In this document: piece by piece, positions 1 to 8,565 of the stretch
Position numbering within the stretch: the stretch's first letter is position 1
Layout of the letters: the number at the start of each line of letters is the position of its first letter
Assembly: GCA_029210985.1 (NCBI GenBank)
Contig: JARGFR010000007.1
Coordinates: forward strand, 1-44,616
Direction of reading: 5' to 3'
Origin: Spirochaetaceae bacterium
GTDB taxonomy: Bacteria; Spirochaetota; Spirochaetia; DSM-2461
DNA length: 44,616 nt
Made by a program: the position numbers and the translations under genes
The notes under the pieces: generated by a model
What the model saw: the letters and a program-made list of their open reading frames with translations, nothing else
Database searches by the model: none
What the model was told of the DNA's origin: nothing

Positions 1-130
1 CCAAACGATTTCCGCGGATCAGATAACCCCTGATCGTATCTCCGGCCATCAGGAATCGATGAACCCGGTCCAGACCGTATTCCTTATGCATCGATTTCGG
101 GGTATCACCGACTAACGGTTTCTTGGTCAC
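1..130 (-). CDS. hslO: Probable Hsp33 redox chaperone, N-terminal part only
   Basis: A gene on the minus strand begins with GTG at 130 and runs off the left edge after about 43 codons. An AAGGAG ribosome site (137-142) sits six bases upstream, and the start overlaps the stop of the MFS gene (GTGA), so it is translationally coupled. The visible peptide contains DRVHRFLMAGDTIRGYLI, which matches the first strand of Hsp33, where E. coli has DQLHRYLFENFAVRGEL. Hsp33 is a cytosolic chaperone activated by oxidation of a C-terminal zinc site, but that end lies outside the window. The family call therefore rests on the N-terminal motif only. Confidence 0.6.
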   Translation of the reverse strand, partial: MTKKPLVGDTPKSMHKEYGLDRVHRFLMAGDTIRGYLIRGNRL

Positions 131-1329
131 ATGTCGCTCCTTGAAGTACCAAAAGGTAACGAATTCCCACCCCCGGCGTCGAGATGGTCGAAGGAAGCGA
201 TCCTGGGATCCGCCATAATCCAGATCAATCCCGCCGCGGGGAAAAGGATCCCGGAACCAAAGAGCAGTCCAAAGCCCCCGGCCTCCAGGAGGAAGCCTCC
301 CAGAACACTGCCGATAAATTGAGATCCGCTGTATGAGATCGCCATGAACATTCCCATACCCAGGGCACGTTTTTTGGGTCCGATGGTCCTGTTGACCCAA
401 TCCACTCCTGCAATGAGATAGAACCCATAGCAGAAGGCATGCGTCAATTGAGACAACAACAACGGAAGTGCATGCGGCATGAATGCCAGCAGAGAAAGGC
501 GAAGAAGGATCGACAGCTGAGCGATAATAAGCATCCGACGATGGCCGAGCCGCATGAGAAATCGGCCCCCGAAATACAGAATCGGCAACTCCGCAATAGC
601 CGCGACGACGAACATACCGCTGACCCGATGCACACCGACAATCTCAGCGAAATACAAAGAACCAAACGACCGATAGAGGGAAAAACCGATATTCCCCAGG
701 AAACCCACAGCCAGGAAACGGATGTATGCCGTTGGAACTCGAGTGGTTGCGAACGGAGCTCCATCCACCTCATGGGGCAGCGCTGCCGGCGCCAACGGCA
801 TTGACGCGGTTTTTACCGCGAATGCCGTCATAAAGGCGATGAAGAAGAATCGGGCATCGGCTCCTTCAAACAGTGCACTGGCCTGAAGGAGCAGCGATAC
901 AAGGATGAACCCGACTGTACCCCACACTCGTGCACGGCCATAATCCCTCGCGGCGTTCACCAAGGCTCTTCCGCTTAAAGCGTCCATCATCGGAAAGATC
1001 GGTTTATAGAAAAAGCCGAATAGAGCGGCTGCGGCCATCACGGCTGAAAACTTCGTCATATGATGTATAAGAAAAAGACTGAAGGCGGACATCATCAGAA
1101 TAAAACCGATGGAAGTTCGAAATCGTCCGCTGCGATCCGCGGTTCGCGAAAGCAGTAAGGGAGCGGCCAGGCCGGATAATTCCATAATCCCGAGCAGCAG
1201 CCCTATCCGCGATGGGGAGTATCCGAGGGTGTCCAGATAAATCGGCAGAAACGGAAAGATAACCGCAAAGGCTCCGAAGAGTACCCCATACACCGCGGAA
1301 AGACGGAGAACATTCCGATCAAGGTTCAT
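127..1329 (-). CDS. MFS transporter (MFS_1-like / LacY-nucleoside symporter type)
   Basis: The 400-residue protein has about twelve hydrophobic segments and the usual two-lobe MFS length. The loop after the second segment carries SRTADRSGRF, a form of the MFS loop 2-3 signature (GxxxDRxGRR). Segment one, with FPFLPIYLDTLGYS, resembles the MFS_1-like group that includes LacY and 3-phenylpropionate (HcaT-type) proton symporters. The substrate cannot be read from sequence. It lies six bases after the HAD phosphatase gene and overlaps the downstream Hsp33-like gene by four bases, so the three probably share one transcript. The ribosome site is weak, which fits coupling to the gene in front. Confidence 0.85.
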   Translation of the reverse strand: MNLDRNVLRLSAVYGVLFGAFAVIFPFLPIYLDTLGYSPSRIGLLLGIMELSGLAAPLLLSRTADRSGRFRTSIGFILMMSAFSLFLIHHMTKFSAVMAAAALFGFFYKPIFPMMDALSGRALVNAARDYGRARVWGTVGFILVSLLLQASALFEGADARFFFIAFMTAFAVKTASMPLAPAALPHEVDGAPFATTRVPTAYIRFLAVGFLGNIGFSLYRSFGSLYFAEIVGVHRVSGMFVVAAIAELPILYFGGRFLMRLGHRRMLIIAQLSILLRLSLLAFMPHALPLLLSQLTHAFCYGFYLIAGVDWVNRTIGPKKRALGMGMFMAISYSGSQFIGSVLGGFLLEAGGFGLLFGSGILFPAAGLIWIMADPRIASFDHLDAGGGNSLPFGTSRSDM

Positions 1330-1335
1330 ACCGAA

Positions 1336-1947
1336 TCAATACCCGAGAATCTCGCCAAGCTGATTCTTCCAGTGCGAAACCGGCATGTCCTGAACATGCA
1401 GCACCCGGCCGCCGAGTTTTTCAAATCCTCTGATGTTGGCTTGACTGTCGTCCACCAGAAGAGTTTCACCGGCCCTCAGACCCAAGTCGCCCAAAATCCG
1501 TTCATAAGAATCCCGATGAGGTTTTCCCCGATAACCCAGTCGGCGCAGATCCCATATCCGAGGAAACAGATCGGACACACCCAAAGCGTCCAGCGTCCGA
1601 ACCGCATGCTCTCGGGGTGAGTTCGTGAAAAGAGCATAATCCACCGGCAAATTCAGTAGGAACTCCCGCAGCTCGGCATCCGGTGACACCCATTCGTTCA
1701 TGTTCGTCGGATGAACCGTCTGTATAAAGGGTTCGGGATCGTATAGGCCATGGCAGATTCTGAGCCACTGCAGCGTTGTACCGAACACCGCCGCCTTTCC
1801 CTTTCTCATCCCCTCGGCTTCATCGAAATCGACGCCGAAATACTCTGCCACAAACCACGCGATACGGCGATTCATTTCCTTGAGAACGCCGGCGGAAGCG
1901 GGATACAGGGTGTTGTCCAAATCAAAGAGGATGAAGGAAGCGCTCAT
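1336..1947 (-). CDS. HAD-superfamily hydrolase, pyrimidine 5'-nucleotidase-like
   Basis: This 203-residue protein has all four HAD motifs. They are DLDNT near residues 9-13 (nucleophile Asp and acid/base Asp), TNS near 108, the Lys of GYRGKPHRDSY near 142, and DDS near 167. The early DLDNTLYP followed by a small helical cap matches the Sdt1/SSM1-like pyrimidine 5'-nucleotidase branch, which dephosphorylates nucleotides or small phosphoesters. The exact substrate is unknown. It is the first gene of a minus-strand set with the MFS transporter and the Hsp33-like gene, and is divergent from the acyltransferase gene at 2024. Confidence 0.85.
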   Translation of the reverse strand: MSASFILFDLDNTLYPASAGVLKEMNRRIAWFVAEYFGVDFDEAEGMRKGKAAVFGTTLQWLRICHGLYDPEPFIQTVHPTNMNEWVSPDAELREFLLNLPVDYALFTNSPREHAVRTLDALGVSDLFPRIWDLRRLGYRGKPHRDSYERILGDLGLRAGETLLVDDSQANIRGFEKLGGRVLHVQDMPVSHWKNQLGEILGY

Positions 1948-2023
1948 GGCCCGACCCTATCCCGGAGTCATGGTTTAGGTCCAGTGACTTGCCCATGCGG
2001 AGCCTCCGGGCTATCTTCAATCC

Positions 2024-3292
2024 ATGTCCCCTTGGTACCGCCTGGATAATGCCGGCAAACTCTACCCAGCACTGAGGGGATCGCGACGTACGACGGTATT
2101 CCGGCTGTCGGCGGATTTGACGGCACCGATTCACGTCGGCCGGCTCCAGAAATCTCTGGACACATTGATGCCCCGATTCCCCTACTTCGCTGTTCAGCTT
2201 AAGCGGGGGGGGTTCTGGTATTCCCTGGATTCATCCCCGCATCCGGTGCTCCTGGAACGTGATTCCCGGTATCCCTGCATGAGTTACCCTCTGCGTCGGC
2301 GAGGAACTCATCCCTTTCGAGTACGGAGCTGGAGGAACAGAATAGCCGTCGAGTTTTCCCATGTCCTCTCAGACGGAACAGGAGCGCTCGTGTTTCTCCG
2401 TTCTCTGCTGGCCGAATACCTCCACCAGTCCGGTGTCCCCAGGAAGGACTGCGGGGACTTGCCTTTACCAGGTGAGAAACCCGGTGAAATGGAGGACGAT
2501 GATGCGTTCCGAAGATTCGGCAATCCCAGCCTGCCTGGTCCGCTGTCCCTGGAAAAGGCTTTTAGACTCCCACTGGCTTTTGAAAACCCGGGGTACTACA
2601 AAATCACTACGGGAATCATGTCTGCGGCTGTGTTGAAAGATCGGGCTGGACGCTATGGGGTCTCAATTAACGATTTCCTGATATCCGTTATGCTCGATTC
2701 GTTCAAGAACCTGTTGTCGGACATGCCCGATAAACTGAGAAGTCAGGTGATCGCCCCGATTCGCATCAATGTGCCTGTCAATCTGAGACGGTTCTGGCCC
2801 TCCCCGACGATGAGGAACTTCTTTGTCAGCGTGGATCCCGAGATCGATCCCCGATTGGGCGATTGGACCCTCGAGGAAATTGTTGAGAGAACGGCCAATT
2901 ACATGAAATATGAGACCGATCACCGACAACTGGCTTCGCGGATGGCAAGAAACATCCGTGGTGAAATGAGGCCGGCAGCCCGGCTGCTTCCCCTGGCGGT
3001 GAAAGATATCATCCTGCCCGCCATCTACTCCCGATATGCCGAAACACGTTATACCAGCGGCTTGAGCAATCTCGGCGCGATCCGTATGCCCGAACATCTG
3101 GAAACGTACATAAAGCGATTCGATTTCATACCTCCTCCGGCCATGGGAGAAAAAGTGAAGGCTTCGGTCATCGGATGGAAAGATACGGTACATCTGAGTT
3201 TTGGACGATTGGTGAGGCCGGCTATTTCAGAACTCTACATATTTCGGAAACTCATCTCACTGGGTATACCTGTGAAGATTGAAAGCAATTAG
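2024..3292 (+). CDS. Condensation/alcohol acyltransferase-like enzyme (HxxxD)
   Basis: The 422-residue protein starts with WYRLDNAGKLYPAL, typical of a group annotated as alcohol acetyltransferase-like within the chloramphenicol acetyltransferase/condensation-domain superfamily. The catalytic HxxxDG motif is visible as SHVLSDGTG near residue 114. The SNLG motif near residue 346 lies where this fold usually has its second conserved (DFGWG-like) segment. Members move acyl groups from CoA or carrier proteins to alcohols or amines; the acceptor here is not known. No strong ribosome site precedes the start. The gene is followed after 15 bases by the zinc-ribbon membrane protein, and the pairing suggests a joint role in modifying a lipid or envelope compound (inference). 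Confidence 0.75.
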   Translation: MSPWYRLDNAGKLYPALRGSRRTTVFRLSADLTAPIHVGRLQKSLDTLMPRFPYFAVQLKRGGFWYSLDSSPHPVLLERDSRYPCMSYPLRRRGTHPFRVRSWRNRIAVEFSHVLSDGTGALVFLRSLLAEYLHQSGVPRKDCGDLPLPGEKPGEMEDDDAFRRFGNPSLPGPLSLEKAFRLPLAFENPGYYKITTGIMSAAVLKDRAGRYGVSINDFLISVMLDSFKNLLSDMPDKLRSQVIAPIRINVPVNLRRFWPSPTMRNFFVSVDPEIDPRLGDWTLEEIVERTANYMKYETDHRQLASRMARNIRGEMRPAARLLPLAVKDIILPAIYSRYAETRYTSGLSNLGAIRMPEHLETYIKRFDFIPPPAMGEKVKASVIGWKDTVHLSFGRLVRPAISELYIFRKLISLGIPVKIESN

Positions 3293-3307
3293 GAGGAGGC
3301 GATCTAT

Positions 3308-4018
3308 ATGCCCTACTGTTCACGATGCGGAGTGGAAGTGGACGACAATGTCGCCCGGTGTCCTCTCTGCGACGCTCCGATACAGAAGTTTTCGGGAGAT
3401 GACGGATCTCCCTGGCCTTCCGAAGAGGCTCCCCTCCCGCCGACACCTCCCCTGAGCAGCGATGAGCGCATCGCGTTGGCCAAAACCATTACAACTCTGG
3501 GATTCCTGATTCCAGCTTCAGTCGTGCTGACTGTGGACTGGTTCATTTCCAAGGAACTGGATTGGTCTCTCTACACATTGATTTCCCTGGGGGCGGCATG
3601 GATGTGGGCCATCATCCCGTTGATGTTCGCCAGGCTTCCCTATCTGATCATCGGATTGGCAACCCTTGTGGCCGTCGCCCTGGAATGGGGCATCGGTCTG
3701 ATGTCCGGCAGCATTATCTGGATACTCAAGATGGGCATGCCCATTGTGATACTTGCCGGAGGGTTGGCGGCTTTGGTGACACTCATGGGCCGCACAGCCA
3801 GAGAAGTCGGAAGTAATCTGGCCGGGTGGATACTCATTGCCGCGGCGATTCTGTCCATGGGCATCGATATTTTCACCAACTACGGTATGAGAGGATCATG
3901 GACCCCGGGGTGGTCCATCGTTGTGGTCTCCACTCTTTTACCCATTGCCGCTCTGCTGCTCTACATTCATTATAGACCCTCAAGACGATCAAGGCTTAGG
4001 CGTTACTTCCATGTTTGA
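3308..4018 (+). CDS. Zinc-ribbon membrane protein (DUF6320-like)
   Basis: The N-terminus is a short zinc ribbon with CSRCGVEVDDNVARCPLC (two CxxC pairs, residues 4-22). A Pro-rich linker follows, then about six hydrophobic segments over residues 55-225, and an Arg-rich tail. An AGGAGG ribosome site at 3292-3297 supports the ATG. From memory, DUF6320-type proteins of this layout often sit beside the condensation-type acyltransferase found immediately upstream, so I infer a two-gene unit. The molecular function is not known. The ribbon may be a structural or regulatory sensor domain on a membrane carrier. Confidence 0.65.
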   Translation: MPYCSRCGVEVDDNVARCPLCDAPIQKFSGDDGSPWPSEEAPLPPTPPLSSDERIALAKTITTLGFLIPASVVLTVDWFISKELDWSLYTLISLGAAWMWAIIPLMFARLPYLIIGLATLVAVALEWGIGLMSGSIIWILKMGMPIVILAGGLAALVTLMGRTAREVGSNLAGWILIAAAILSMGIDIFTNYGMRGSWTPGWSIVVVSTLLPIAALLLYIHYRPSRRSRLRRYFHV

Positions 4019-4042
4019 GAGACTGGGGAGATGCCGTCCCGG

Positions 4043-5167
4043 TTAATCTTCCTCGGATATGGGCGGGAGGGATTCCTTGAGTGCAAGGCATGCCTTTTCT
4101 GCGGAAGCGAGCTCCTTTTTTGCCGCTTTTAACGCCGTCTGCTGTTCCTTCACCGTCTCCTCTAGAACGGCGGCCTTCTCGGCCTTGGCATCCCTGTCGG
4201 CTTCGGCTATCAGGTATTCTTTGTGGGCCTTCAATGCCGAGATATCGGCTTCCAAGCCGGCAATCCGGTTTTCCGCCGCTTCCAATTCTTTTCGTCTCGC
4301 TTTCAATTCGGCGGATTCCGAGGCAGCGGGCTTCATGCCTATCCAGGTACGCCCCAATTCCCGATACGCATCATCGAGAGTGTTCCGGTTCTGTTCCAGG
4401 AGTGACTCGATGTAGGAGACTCGCTTCTTCGCACCGCCCTTTCCGGGCATTTCTTCCAATGAGGCTTCCAATGCCTCGAATTCCGCCGAAATAGCCTCCA
4501 GCCTGTCATCGATTTCCTTGCCGCGATCCTGAAGTGCCTTCAGTGTGGCCATGGGCAGTGCCGCTGGTGTATCGGTAAAAGCTTCGGCGGACATTGTATC
4601 GAAGATGCTCAACCCGGCTTTGCCCCAAAGACGCTCAAGGGCAACCGATGCGGTCTTCTTCCGGCCCGCCCAGAGCAGGGCCTTGCCTCGCGTGAAAAGG
4701 GCGGCGGTTCGTCCTTTGTTTTCTCCTTCATATCTGTAAACAGCGTCCTCGGCTTCATGGAGTCGCTTTTCGGTCTTAATCAGGTCTTCCAGCGCAGACT
4801 CCATTTCATCACCGAACTGACGAGAGGATTTCCACAACTCCCATGCGGCCCGACCCAGTTCCTCCAGTGCGGATTCCTCTCGGTTTTTCATGCTGCGAAG
4901 TTCAACTTTCAGGGATTTTTTTTCTTCCTGCAGCTCTGTTCGTTTTTCGTTGTCGGCCAGAATACGACGCAGAGAATTCTCCGCATCCCGAATCTCTCCG
5001 GAGAGACGCCTCACTTCCTCCAAGGTGTCGGAAGGGAGTTTGGGAAGATTTGCCTCGTCAAGTTCCTGACCGAGATTGGCCAGGATTACATCCTCGTTCT
5101 CCCGCTCGGAAGCGATGGCGTCTTCCTTGTCGGCGATACGTCTATCCAGTTTTTTCAGATCGTTCAT
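4043..5167 (-). CDS. Coiled-coil protein of unknown function
   Basis: The 374-residue product is highly charged, rich in Glu, Lys, Ala and Leu, and reads as long heptad-like coiled coil at residues 1-160 and 215-365. A short less regular middle contains AGRKKTASVALERLWGK. No signal peptide or transmembrane segment is visible, so it is probably cytoplasmic or a peripheral scaffold. Its ATG lies one base after the stop of the OmpA-family gene (TGATATG), so it is the last gene of the operon that starts near 7784. I do not recognise a family. A structural or filament-like role is only a guess. Confidence 0.75.
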   Translation of the reverse strand: MNDLKKLDRRIADKEDAIASERENEDVILANLGQELDEANLPKLPSDTLEEVRRLSGEIRDAENSLRRILADNEKRTELQEEKKSLKVELRSMKNREESALEELGRAAWELWKSSRQFGDEMESALEDLIKTEKRLHEAEDAVYRYEGENKGRTAALFTRGKALLWAGRKKTASVALERLWGKAGLSIFDTMSAEAFTDTPAALPMATLKALQDRGKEIDDRLEAISAEFEALEASLEEMPGKGGAKKRVSYIESLLEQNRNTLDDAYRELGRTWIGMKPAASESAELKARRKELEAAENRIAGLEADISALKAHKEYLIAEADRDAKAEKAAVLEETVKEQQTALKAAKKELASAEKACLALKESLPPISEED

Positions 5168-5168
5168 A

Positions 5169-6419
5169 TCAATTCTCCAATATGGTAATTTCTACTCGCC
5201 TGTTCCTGCGACGGCCTTCCTCGGTTGAATTATCCCCGATGGGCTGCGTGTGGCCCATTCCCCTGGTCATCACCTGGGTATCGGGACGGACACCCGACTC
5301 GATGAAATAACGTGCGACGGTTTCAGCCCGCTGTTCTGAGAGCAGCTGACCGTCGTTTCGCGGATTCACCATGGCCGTATGGCCTGTGATGAGAATGTCT
5401 CTGTCCGGATACCGGGAAAGTATACCGGCAATGTGTTCCAATTTGTTCTTCTGGCCCGGAAGCATCACCGCCTGGTCGGGGAAGAAATTAATATCATCGA
5501 GAGAAACCATCACTCCATCATCGGTGACTTCCGCCCTGAGATCCGGCCTGTCCAGATCTTCAATTTCCCGAACCAGCGCATCTTTATCCATGGGATCGGC
5601 ATACACCGCACGGCCCGCGGAGGTCCCCCGGAATGTAAAAGAAGAACCGTCGCTCATTGTGTATGTGTAGGTAAAAATTCCGTCGACGGCATAGTTGCGG
5701 CCTTTTCCGGCATCCCACCAGAGGACCTGTTCGAAGACGCCCTCGACTTCAATGGGAAACCAGTCGGAAGATATGATGCGCAGGTGAACGGGATCCAAAG
5801 GATCGGGTATCCATCGGTAGCCATAGACCACTTCCAGCACTTCGAAAGAGGAACCGTCGAGTACCTCGGTACCCCGGTACTGATAATCCACAGGGAAGTC
5901 GATGAGGAGGGTTTCGGGTATCCCGAATGTCGGTCCAAGATTGAACACTTCGCGGCCTTCCCCGCTCCATCGATCGCCGGGGAAGAGGGCTTCGGCGGGA
6001 AACACCGGTACATTTCTCACCGCGGGGACAGGAGAAGAATCCGGAATCTCGGACAGCAGGCCGTCGACATTTCTGTCGTAGCTGACTTCATACTCTCCGG
6101 ACCACTTGTATACACCGGTATCGATGTCTTTCTCGGCAATGTCATAGTGATTCCAAATTGTTCCGGAATCGCCGCCGCCTTCAAGAATTTCCACGGCAAT
6201 TTTATTGAGGATTTCAGACCGGGAAGAACTCACACCATCGATAAAGACCTCTTCATCAACGATGACGTTCAGATGCCACTTGTCACCGGCGGAGTGATTG
6301 TATCGGAAAAGAACCTGGGCGGGAGTTATCACGGCACCTGCCAGAAAGACGACGGCCGCCAAGGGGATAATCCGAAAAACCATGTGATAATTATAGATCG
6401 TCTTAGGAGCAGAAATCAT
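5169..6419 (-). CDS. OmpA-family peptidoglycan-binding protein with large novel N-terminal domain
   Basis: The 416-residue protein has an N-terminal hydrophobic stretch (IIPLAAVVFLAGAVITPAQ) consistent with export. A beta-rich domain of about 280 residues that I cannot place follows. The C-terminal OmpA domain occupies about residues 305-416. It contains ITGHTAM, LLSEQRAETVARYFIESG and EEGRRRNRRVEI, which cover the Asp/Arg peptidoglycan-binding region of the family. The start overlaps the upstream gene by four bases (ATGA). An internal ATG at residue 13 would give a cleaner signal peptide but has no visible ribosome site. It likely tethers the outer membrane or a periplasmic complex to the cell wall. 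Confidence 0.82.
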   Translation of the reverse strand: MISAPKTIYNYHMVFRIIPLAAVVFLAGAVITPAQVLFRYNHSAGDKWHLNVIVDEEVFIDGVSSSRSEILNKIAVEILEGGGDSGTIWNHYDIAEKDIDTGVYKWSGEYEVSYDRNVDGLLSEIPDSSPVPAVRNVPVFPAEALFPGDRWSGEGREVFNLGPTFGIPETLLIDFPVDYQYRGTEVLDGSSFEVLEVVYGYRWIPDPLDPVHLRIISSDWFPIEVEGVFEQVLWWDAGKGRNYAVDGIFTYTYTMSDGSSFTFRGTSAGRAVYADPMDKDALVREIEDLDRPDLRAEVTDDGVMVSLDDINFFPDQAVMLPGQKNKLEHIAGILSRYPDRDILITGHTAMVNPRNDGQLLSEQRAETVARYFIESGVRPDTQVMTRGMGHTQPIGDNSTEEGRRRNRRVEITILEN

Positions 6420-7390
6420 GTCACCGCATTGAGAATGACCAGGGTCAGGAAAGTATTCAGGGAAAAACCGGCCAAAAAAGCCAGTGTTGCGCCAAGCTCG
6501 GACTTCAGCGCACGACGTCTGCAGGATCGAATCAGGGGTACGGTATCCCTGGGAAGACCATCACCCCAACCGATCATTTCGTCCACCGCGTCCCCGGCTC
6601 GTAGGTAGGCGCTGAGGGCCAGGAGGTCTCTCTCCGCTCTCAAAAAACGGGCGTGACGCCAGTTGGCCGAATAGACGAGATAGAATACGACACCCGGAGG
6701 GAGAAGAGGCAGAAGCGGGAATAGAGCACCTGTCAGCGCCAATCGGGCGGTCGGCGATGCCTGATGGGAACTGAACGCGGCGGTGGCGATACTGAAGAGT
6801 GCCAGGGATCCCGCCAGCAGCGCCCAGGGTGTGACGGTATTCCAATACTCATTTTTCTGACGGCCGGACCAGACGGCCCTGGGAACGATGTCCTGACCTT
6901 CATGAAGTATGGCGAGCAGGGGAACGTCCCGGCTGCCGTACATCCTCAGAACCCCGTCTCGACTTTCCAGAAAACCCACCAGATAGACTTTGGCTCCTTC
7001 CTGAAGGGATGTCATGCGCTTCCAGGGCATGGGGCTTGGATACATCTCCGGAAATCGTTCCTCAAGAAGCGTTCTGGCGTCGGGCGTTGTGGCTCCTTCG
7101 GACGGCATCAAATAGATGTCCGCACCGGACATCACCGCCTGCACGGTCATACCGTCACCTCTCACCCACAGGGAATCGTCCCCCTGCAGCGCTTCAATCC
7201 TTCCGATAAAACGGTGAGCACCGAGAGGCCCGCGGTCCGTTCCGGATCTGAAACTCACCTTCGGCAGCAAAGCGGAATTCCTGACCCGTTCCCGAAAGCG
7301 GCGCCAACGGGATCGGGCTCGCATACCGCCTAATCCGGGGATGAACAGATAGCATATGAGAACTATGAGAAAGGCGGTTGCAGTGAGCAT
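6416..7390 (-). CDS. Membrane protein of unknown function
   Basis: The 324-residue protein begins with one transmembrane helix (residues 3-20) and an Arg-rich stop-transfer region. A beta-rich soluble domain of about 150 residues follows, then two close hydrophobic segments near 185-240 and one at the C-terminus (305-322). No family is recognised. It begins four bases after the stop of the small gene at 7395 and overlaps the OmpA-family gene downstream by four bases. A shared envelope role with its neighbours is likely but unproven. Confidence 0.75.
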   Translation of the reverse strand: MLTATAFLIVLICYLFIPGLGGMRARSRWRRFRERVRNSALLPKVSFRSGTDRGPLGAHRFIGRIEALQGDDSLWVRGDGMTVQAVMSGADIYLMPSEGATTPDARTLLEERFPEMYPSPMPWKRMTSLQEGAKVYLVGFLESRDGVLRMYGSRDVPLLAILHEGQDIVPRAVWSGRQKNEYWNTVTPWALLAGSLALFSIATAAFSSHQASPTARLALTGALFPLLPLLPPGVVFYLVYSANWRHARFLRAERDLLALSAYLRAGDAVDEMIGWGDGLPRDTVPLIRSCRRRALKSELGATLAFLAGFSLNTFLTLVILNAVT

Positions 7391-7394
7391 AGAA

Positions 7395-7784
7395 TTAGAC
7401 GTCGACGTTGAAAACCATCCCGCCGGCCGTGGAGCCGCTGAGTGTGCCGAATGCTTCGGGCCTGGCCTTGATTGCCTGGTGCAGCTCGGCTGCGTATTGC
7501 TTGATCAGGGCATCGGCCCGCTCGGGTGAAGCGTTGATGGTGTTGGCTTTGTATGAAGAATCCTGCTTGATGCGCTGAAGGTTGTCTATCAGGCTGTTGA
7601 GGAGCTGCACTCTGGATAGGGGCACGGTGTTTTGACCCGAGGCGGCGGGTATACCGGAAATGTGCCGGAACTGAGCGAAAACAGTTTGGGACGGTCTGAC
7701 CGGTACCGAAACCCGATGACCGGACTTCGTGAATCTGGCTATCTGAAGAGAAGAGATATGACCGGCCGCACCACCGAATCGCAT
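7395..7784 (-). CDS. Small hypothetical protein
   Basis: A 129-residue reading frame starts at ATG 7784, chosen because GGAGG lies about nine bases upstream. A TTG three codons earlier is possible but sits on the ribosome site. The product has no signal peptide or membrane helix. The middle is helical (VQLLNSLIDNLQRIKQDSS) and the last third has AELHQAIKARPEAFGTLSG. The family is not recognised. It is the first gene of the operon leading to the membrane protein, OmpA-family and coiled-coil genes, and is separated from the DksA-like gene by about 60 bases. Confidence 0.6.
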   Translation of the reverse strand: MRFGGAAGHISSLQIARFTKSGHRVSVPVRPSQTVFAQFRHISGIPAASGQNTVPLSRVQLLNSLIDNLQRIKQDSSYKANTINASPERADALIKQYAAELHQAIKARPEAFGTLSGSTAGGMVFNVDV

Positions 7785-7843
7785 TGACCACAACCTCCAC
7801 CCCTATTATCGGTAGTTGAGGTCGGACCGTTAAATTTTCGTAT

Positions 7844-8206
7844 TTAGTTATGGATTCTTCGCCGCTCGGAGTTCGATTGGCATTCGATGCACATCACTGA
7901 GTACGGGATGGCATCCATACGCGCTTCCCCGATTTTCTTACCGCAGCTGGCGCAAATGCCGAATCGCCCGTTCTCCAGACGTGCCATGGCGGCCTCGATG
8001 CGCTGAAGGCGTATCTTGTCTTTGGTACCAACAGCCTCGAGAGTCCGAGCATCAATGTCATTGGAGGCGACATCGGCAAGATCTTTTACACCAATATCTT
8101 CAACGGCAGCCCGGAAATCATCATTTTCCGCGAGTAAGGACTGTAGCACTTCCGCTTTGAGTTTATGTAACTTCTGCCGCATCCGGTCTTTAAAATCACT
8201 GTCCAT
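7844..8206 (-). CDS. TraR/DksA-family zinc-finger regulator
   Basis: The 120-residue protein has an N-terminal coiled coil and a C-terminal C4 zinc finger, CASCGKKIGEARMDAIPYSVMCIECQ in outline (first pair CxxC, second pair CxxC). This is the dksA/traR layout. DksA proteins insert into the secondary channel of RNA polymerase and, with ppGpp, shift transcription during starvation. The coiled-coil tip carries DIDARTLEAVG rather than the classic DxxDxA, so this may be a DksA-like paralogue instead of true DksA. GGAG lies seven bases before the ATG. It is divergent from infA and has its own TTGACA-type promoter. Confidence 0.85.
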   Translation of the reverse strand: MDSDFKDRMRQKLHKLKAEVLQSLLAENDDFRAAVEDIGVKDLADVASNDIDARTLEAVGTKDKIRLQRIEAAMARLENGRFGICASCGKKIGEARMDAIPYSVMCIECQSNSERRRIHN

Positions 8207-8233
8207 TGATTACTCCGGTTGAAAAACGGAGGT

Positions 8234-8262
8234 AATTTGAACCATAGGGCGTGATTTGTCAA
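8234..8262 (-). promoter_or_regulatory. Candidate promoter of the DksA-like gene
   Basis: On the minus strand TTGACA (8257-8262) is followed after 17 bases by CAAATT (8234-8239). The -35 is a perfect match, the -10 is weak. Transcription would begin about 20 bases before the start codon at 8206. Confidence 0.4.
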
Positions 8263-8285
8263 GGAGGTCTTCACTTATGGCGGTC

Positions 8286-8314
8286 TTGACGGGCAGGCGG
8301 GGCTAAAATAATAT
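8286..8314 (+). promoter_or_regulatory. Candidate strong promoter of infA
   Basis: TTGACG (8286-8291), a 17-base spacer and TAATAT (8309-8314) make a good housekeeping-sigma promoter. The inferred start, near 8321, leaves a leader of about 30 bases before the infA TTG codon. Confidence 0.65.
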
Positions 8315-8349
8315 ACGCACGGCATTAGGCCGAAAAAGGAGGGCTCTTT

Positions 8350-8565
8350 TTGAAGGAAGAGGCCATTGAGGTAGAGGGAATTGTCAAAGAATCTCTCCCT
8401 AACACCATGTTTAGAGTAGAACTAAAAGCGGGTCATCTGATATTGGCCCATCTGTCAGGAAAGATGCGCAAGCATTACATCCGCATCGTTCCCGGCGATC
8501 GAGTACGTGTCGCCCTGTCCCCTTACGACCTGACTCGGGGACGAATCATTTACCGAGAACGCTGA
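8350..8565 (+). CDS. infA: Translation initiation factor IF-1
   Basis: The 71-residue protein is a single S1/OB-fold domain with the IF-1 hallmarks: [11 protein letters not shown] at the start, [22 protein letters not shown] and the ending [15 protein letters not shown]-1 binds the ribosomal A site during initiation. The start is TTG at 8350, supported by a GGAGGG ribosome site (8338-8343) and by alignment with the usual IF-1 N-terminus. The 3' end overlaps the convergent Smr gene by 16 bases. Confidence 0.97.
   Translation: MKEEAIEVEGIVKESLPNTMFRVELKAGHLILAHLSGKMRKHYIRIVPGDRVRVALSPYDLTRGRIIYRER

Noticed and set aside
5379-6608. Long plus-strand frame of 409 codons
   Set aside because: It lies antisense to the OmpA-family gene and the membrane protein gene, both of which have export or membrane features, conserved motifs and coupled starts. 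The opposite frame has no recognisable motif.
8277-8306. Nine-codon frame after a perfect AAGGAGG in front of infA
   Set aside because: The likely infA promoter lies inside it, so the ribosome site would not be on the infA transcript, and the peptide has no attenuator features.
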